Shown: positions 42,090 to 44,813 of the stretch, one piece after another
Layout of the letters: every line of letters begins with the position of its first letter
Position numbering within the stretch: the first letter of the stretch is position 1
Assembly (NCBI RefSeq): GCF_003725735.1
Contig: NZ_RJTM01000027.1
Span: forward strand, 1-44,813
Direction of reading: 5' to 3'
Length of the DNA stretch: 44,813 nt
Origin: Sinomicrobium pectinilyticum
GTDB lineage: Bacteria; Bacteroidota; Bacteroidia; Flavobacteriales; Flavobacteriaceae
Program-made: the position numbers and the translations under genes
The notes under the pieces: generated by a model
Told to the model about the DNA's origin: nothing
Databases searched by the model: none
The model's input: the letters and a program-made list of their open reading frames with translations, nothing else

Positions 42090-44351
42090 ATGAACGCATC
42101 CCGATTATTTCTCTCCTGTTCTCTTGCTTTATTTTTATGCGGTGGCATATATGCCCAGGAAAAACCACAGCAGGGACATAAGAATACCAATAAATTCCGC
42201 CAGATGTACCGGGAATTCACTTCACCCAACATGTTCCGGACGGCATCCGGTGCTCCCGGTCCTGCCTACTATCAGCAGCAAGCCGATTATAAAATAGCTG
42301 TGGAACTGGACGATAAGAACCAGAAACTATACGGGGAAGAAACCATTACCTATACTAATAACTCCCCTGATAAACTGGAATATCTCTGGGTACAACTCGA
42401 TCAGAATATCCGTGCCAAAGACTCTCCCGCCTTGCAGAAAGACAGTGAAAATATGTCTCCCGCGGATACGCCGGACAGGTTTACCGACAAATACCTGAAA
42501 AGACCTTTTGACGGAGGGTTCAATATAGAATATGTAAAAGACTCCAAAGGGAAAGCGTTGCCATATGTCATTAATTACACAATGATGCGTATCGATATCC
42601 CCGAGCCTCTTAAGCCCGGAGAGAAGATATCCTTTGCCATCAAATGGTGGTACAACATCAACAACCATATTACAAACCGTGCCCGCAGTGGCTTTGAGCA
42701 TTTTCCGAAGGACGGTAACAATGCCTATATCATAGCCCAGTTCTTTCCCCGCATGGCGGTATATAACGATTCCGAAGGCTGGCAGAACTACCAGTTCTGG
42801 GGCAGCGGGGAATTTGCCCTGCCATTCGGTAATTACGAAGTAAATATTACGGTTCCTGCCGATCATGTCCTGGAAGCTACGGGCGAACTGCAAAACCGTA
42901 AAGATGTGTTTACCAAAACCATGCTGGACCGTTACGAAAAGGCTACCAAATCTTTTGACAAACCTGTGATTATCGTAACGCAGGAAGAAGCAGAAGCCAG
43001 GGAACAATCGTTCTCGGACAAGAAAAAAACCTGGAAGTTCAAAGCAGAAAATGTTCGTGATTTTGCCTTCACGACCTCCAGAAAATATATTCTAGATGCC
43101 ATGGCCGTAAAGATCGGGGATAAAACCGTTATGGCCGAATCGCTATACCCAAAAGAAGGAAACCCGCTGTGGGAAGAATATTCGACCAAAGTAGTTGCGC
43201 ATACGCTGAAATCATACTCCAGCCACACGTTTGACTACCCTTATCCGAAGGCTATTTCGGTACATGCCAAAAACCAAGGCATGGAATATCCCATGATCTG
43301 CTGGAACCACGGAAGGCCAGATGAGGACGGCACCTACTCCGATAGGGTAAAATACGGTATGATAAGTGTTATTATCCACGAAGTAGGGCACAATTTCTTC
43401 CCCATGATCGTTAATTCCGATGAAAGACAGTGGGGATGGATGGACGAAGGGCTGAATACCTTTCTGCAATACCTGACCGAACAGGACTTTATGGAGAACT
43501 ACCCGTCCAGACGTGGAAAACCTTCCACTATGGTAACTTATATGAAAGGGAACCAGGATTTTATAGCCCCTATTATGAGCAATCCCGAAAATGTTTACCA
43601 GCTGGGGAACAACGCATACGGAAAACCGGCAGCCGGGCTCACTATATTGCGCGAAACTATTATGGGGCCAGAACTTTTTGATTATGCCTTTAAGACCTAC
43701 GCACAGCGATGGATGTTCAAACATCCCAACCCGGAAGATTTTTTCCGCACCATGGAAGACGCATCGGGTGTAGAACTGGACTGGTTTTGGCGGGGCTGGT
43801 TCTATACCACGGATTATGTGGATATAGGAGTCAAGGACGTTAAGAAATTTTATGTAGCCCCTCACCCCAGTAATGAAGTAAAGGCTGTTATGGCTGCCAG
43901 GAATATTCCGGAAAATGCTCCGCTGATATTTATGGCCGAAGAAGGAATGGAAAACTACAGCGAGACACTCAAAAACGGGACTCTGCTCGATCATTCCACC
44001 CCGTTGAAAGAATATATTCTCGATAACTTTACACCGGAAGAAAGGGCACGATTAAAGCAGCCAAAATACTTTTTCGAGGTTACTTTCGAAAAACCGGGTG
44101 GAATGCCCATGCCGCTTATCGTAGAATATACCTATGCCGACGGTAGTAAAGAAACCGTGAAATACCCTGTAGAGATCTGGCGGAAGAATGATGCGGAAGT
44201 CTCTAAAGTGATCCCTGCCGATAAAGAAATTACACAAATTACGGTAGATCCCGGAGCAGAAACCGCAGATGTGGATACCTCAAATAATTTATGGCCGCGG
44301 AAAGCGACCAAATCAGAATTCGATACCTTTAAAGAAAAGGTCAATCAATAA
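42090..44351 (+). CDS. M1 family metallopeptidase, exported
   Basis: 753 residues from the ATG at 42090, which gives the signal peptide MNASRLFLSCSLALFLCGGIYAQ. The open frame begins 21 codons earlier without signal character. Catalytic zinc motif H430EVGH434 followed after 18 residues by E453 (WMDEGLNTF): the HExxH-x18-E of M1 aminopeptidases. The substrate-binding GAMEN-type motif is GMEYP (KNQGMEYPMICW), so the usual terminal Asn is replaced. N-terminal domain 1 (about 80-300) is the beta-sandwich of the family. C-terminal 200 residues are all-beta/alpha rather than the ERAP helical domain. Predicted periplasmic or surface peptidase. Followed by a terminator. Confidence 0.93.
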   Translation: MNASRLFLSCSLALFLCGGIYAQEKPQQGHKNTNKFRQMYREFTSPNMFRTASGAPGPAYYQQQADYKIAVELDDKNQKLYGEETITYTNNSPDKLEYLWVQLDQNIRAKDSPALQKDSENMSPADTPDRFTDKYLKRPFDGGFNIEYVKDSKGKALPYVINYTMMRIDIPEPLKPGEKISFAIKWWYNINNHITNRARSGFEHFPKDGNNAYIIAQFFPRMAVYNDSEGWQNYQFWGSGEFALPFGNYEVNITVPADHVLEATGELQNRKDVFTKTMLDRYEKATKSFDKPVIIVTQEEAEAREQSFSDKKKTWKFKAENVRDFAFTTSRKYILDAMAVKIGDKTVMAESLYPKEGNPLWEEYSTKVVAHTLKSYSSHTFDYPYPKAISVHAKNQGMEYPMICWNHGRPDEDGTYSDRVKYGMISVIIHEVGHNFFPMIVNSDERQWGWMDEGLNTFLQYLTEQDFMENYPSRRGKPSTMVTYMKGNQDFIAPIMSNPENVYQLGNNAYGKPAAGLTILRETIMGPELFDYAFKTYAQRWMFKHPNPEDFFRTMEDASGVELDWFWRGWFYTTDYVDIGVKDVKKFYVAPHPSNEVKAVMAARNIPENAPLIFMAEEGMENYSETLKNGTLLDHSTPLKEYILDNFTPEERARLKQPKYFFEVTFEKPGGMPMPLIVEYTYADGSKETVKYPVEIWRKNDAEVSKVIPADKEITQITVDPGAETADVDTSNNLWPRKATKSEFDTFKEKVNQ

Positions 44352-44360
44352 CGGATATGC

Positions 44361-44395
44361 AACGGGCGTCCTCCTTATCGGAACGCCCGTTTTTA
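44361..44395 (+). terminator. Intrinsic terminator behind the M1 peptidase gene
   Basis: ACGGGCGT (44362-44369) pairs with ACGCCCGT (44383-44390), followed by TTTTT. It begins 10 bp after the stop codon. Confidence 0.85.
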
Positions 44396-44466
44396 TTTGC
44401 CTTCTTCGGAAAGAACACATAATCAATACCGTAAAACCGGAAGTTAATTTTTGTTTCTTCATTATG

Positions 44467-44497
44467 TTTTCCACTTTATATTTTTTCTGTATATTCG
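44467..44497 (+). promoter_or_regulatory. tRNA-Pro promoter candidate
   Basis: TTTT (44467-44470), 19 nt, TATATTCG (44490-44497), close to TTTG-N19-TAnnTTTG, about 49 bp before the tRNA. Confidence 0.5.
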
Positions 44498-44545
44498 CGC
44501 AGAATTAAAGAAAGCGTTCTTTTATTTAATAAGTCAAAAGACTAT

Positions 44546-44618
44546 CGGGGTGTGGCGCAGTTGGTAGCGTACACGCATGGGGTGCGTGTGGTCGCTGGTT
44601 CGAGTCCAGTCACCCCGA
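44546..44618 (+). tRNA. tRNA-Pro (anticodon GGG)
   Basis: Acceptor stem CGGGGTG / CACCCCG with discriminator A (44618). D arm GCGC...GCGT; anticodon stem CACGC / GCGTG with loop ATGGGGT, anticodon GGG, reading CCC and CCU proline codons; T arm with GGTTCGAGTCC. The CCA end is not encoded. All stems are intact. Confidence 0.96.
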
Positions 44619-44630
44619 CTTTCCAGTATC

Positions 44631-44672
44631 AAAAGCATTGTTAATCATTTTATTTTCAATGCTTTTTGTTTT
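44631..44672 (+). terminator. Terminator behind tRNA-Pro
   Basis: AAAAGCATTG (44631-44640) pairs with CAATGCTTTT (44657-44666), then TGTTTTT. It lies 12 bp behind the tRNA. Confidence 0.75.
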
Positions 44673-44699
44673 TAGTTATAGCATTTAATATCGTTTGTA

Positions 44700-44739
44700 T
44701 TCACCTGAATTCACCCAATCTGGTGAACAAATCGGTGAA
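44700..44739. repeat. TTCACC/GGTGAA repeat cluster downstream of tRNA-Pro
   Basis: Two direct TTCACC copies (44700-44705, 44710-44715) face two GGTGAA copies (44722-44727, 44734-44739), making a dyad. Such clusters behind a tRNA 3' end are common as integrase or excisionase binding sites. The window ends before any integrase gene could be seen. Confidence 0.45.
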
Positions 44740-44813
44740 TAGTTGTTCTTCAGAGGCACTTTCAGAAGTAAATAAACATTTGTAATTCAGTTAATTAATT
44801 CGTAAATTAGAAA

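Noticed and set aside
43212-43994. 260-codon minus-strand frame
   Set aside because: Antisense shadow of the M1 peptidase gene; no recognisable domain.

Overview
The window looks like chromosomal DNA of a member of the Bacteroidota, most likely Flavobacteriaceae. Three things point there: promoters of the TTTG/TTG - 18-20 nt - TAnnTTTG type, many lipoproteins and envelope proteins of families common in that group (DUF6702, META-domain lipoprotein, OmpA-like, carboxypeptidase-regulatory-like), and family assignments throughout. Base composition is moderate, and A-rich leaders replace Shine-Dalgarno sites. I do not name a genus.

Region by region. (1) 1-4.4 kb: a serine-hydrolase (beta-lactamase class C fold) lipoprotein gene broken by two frameshifts, a YciI-like protein, a type I methionine aminopeptidase, an omptin-like outer-membrane barrel and an astacin-like zinc protease lipoprotein. 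(2) 4.7-15.6 kb: an accessory stretch of single metabolic and defence-type genes: carboxylesterase, cupin, DUF2071, XRE regulator with its own dyad, DUF4287, PhyH-like dioxygenase, a Tat-exported PLP lyase, an ICMT-like methyltransferase, a DinB-like gene remnant, DUF4180, a GyrI-like protein, two GNATs and a DHFR-like reductase. (3) 15.8-25.7 kb: corA, a META lipoprotein and the complete histidine operon hisG-D-C-B-H-A-F-IE on the minus strand. The operon is preceded by a textbook attenuator: promoter, an 18-residue leader peptide with four consecutive His codons, and an intrinsic terminator before hisG. (4) 25.9-29.1 kb: a five-gene plus-strand cassette made of an orphan JAB-like (JAMM) polymorphic-toxin domain protein, two tandem paralogous lipoproteins (candidate immunity proteins), a double OmpA-domain membrane protein and a membrane-anchored helix-hairpin-helix protein. 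This is the best candidate here for an undescribed system. (5) 29.2-38.8 kb: a 42-bp/14-codon degenerate tandem repeat, an ABC-F ATPase with one degenerate nucleotide site, a thioredoxin-fold lipoprotein without CXXC, an HxlR/luciferase-like divergent pair, fructose-6-phosphate aldolase/transaldolase, an SDR, a pair of related small membrane proteins, the SRP (4.5S-like) RNA gene with a consensus promoter, glutaminyl cyclotransferase and a broken SMR transporter gene. (6) 38.8-44.8 kb: peptidase E, two related carboxypeptidase-regulatory-like secreted proteins, a DUF6702 protein, an exported M1 metallopeptidase, then tRNA-Pro(GGG) followed by a terminator and a cluster of TTCACC/GGTGAA repeats that could mark an integration site.

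How the parts work together: the his operon makes L-histidine from PRPP and ATP and is tuned by charged tRNA-His through the leader. The toxin-like cassette is self-contained and probably laterally acquired, because its two lipoprotein genes are visibly AT-richer than their neighbours. Gene decay (serine hydrolase, SMR, DinB-like) is scattered across the accessory parts.
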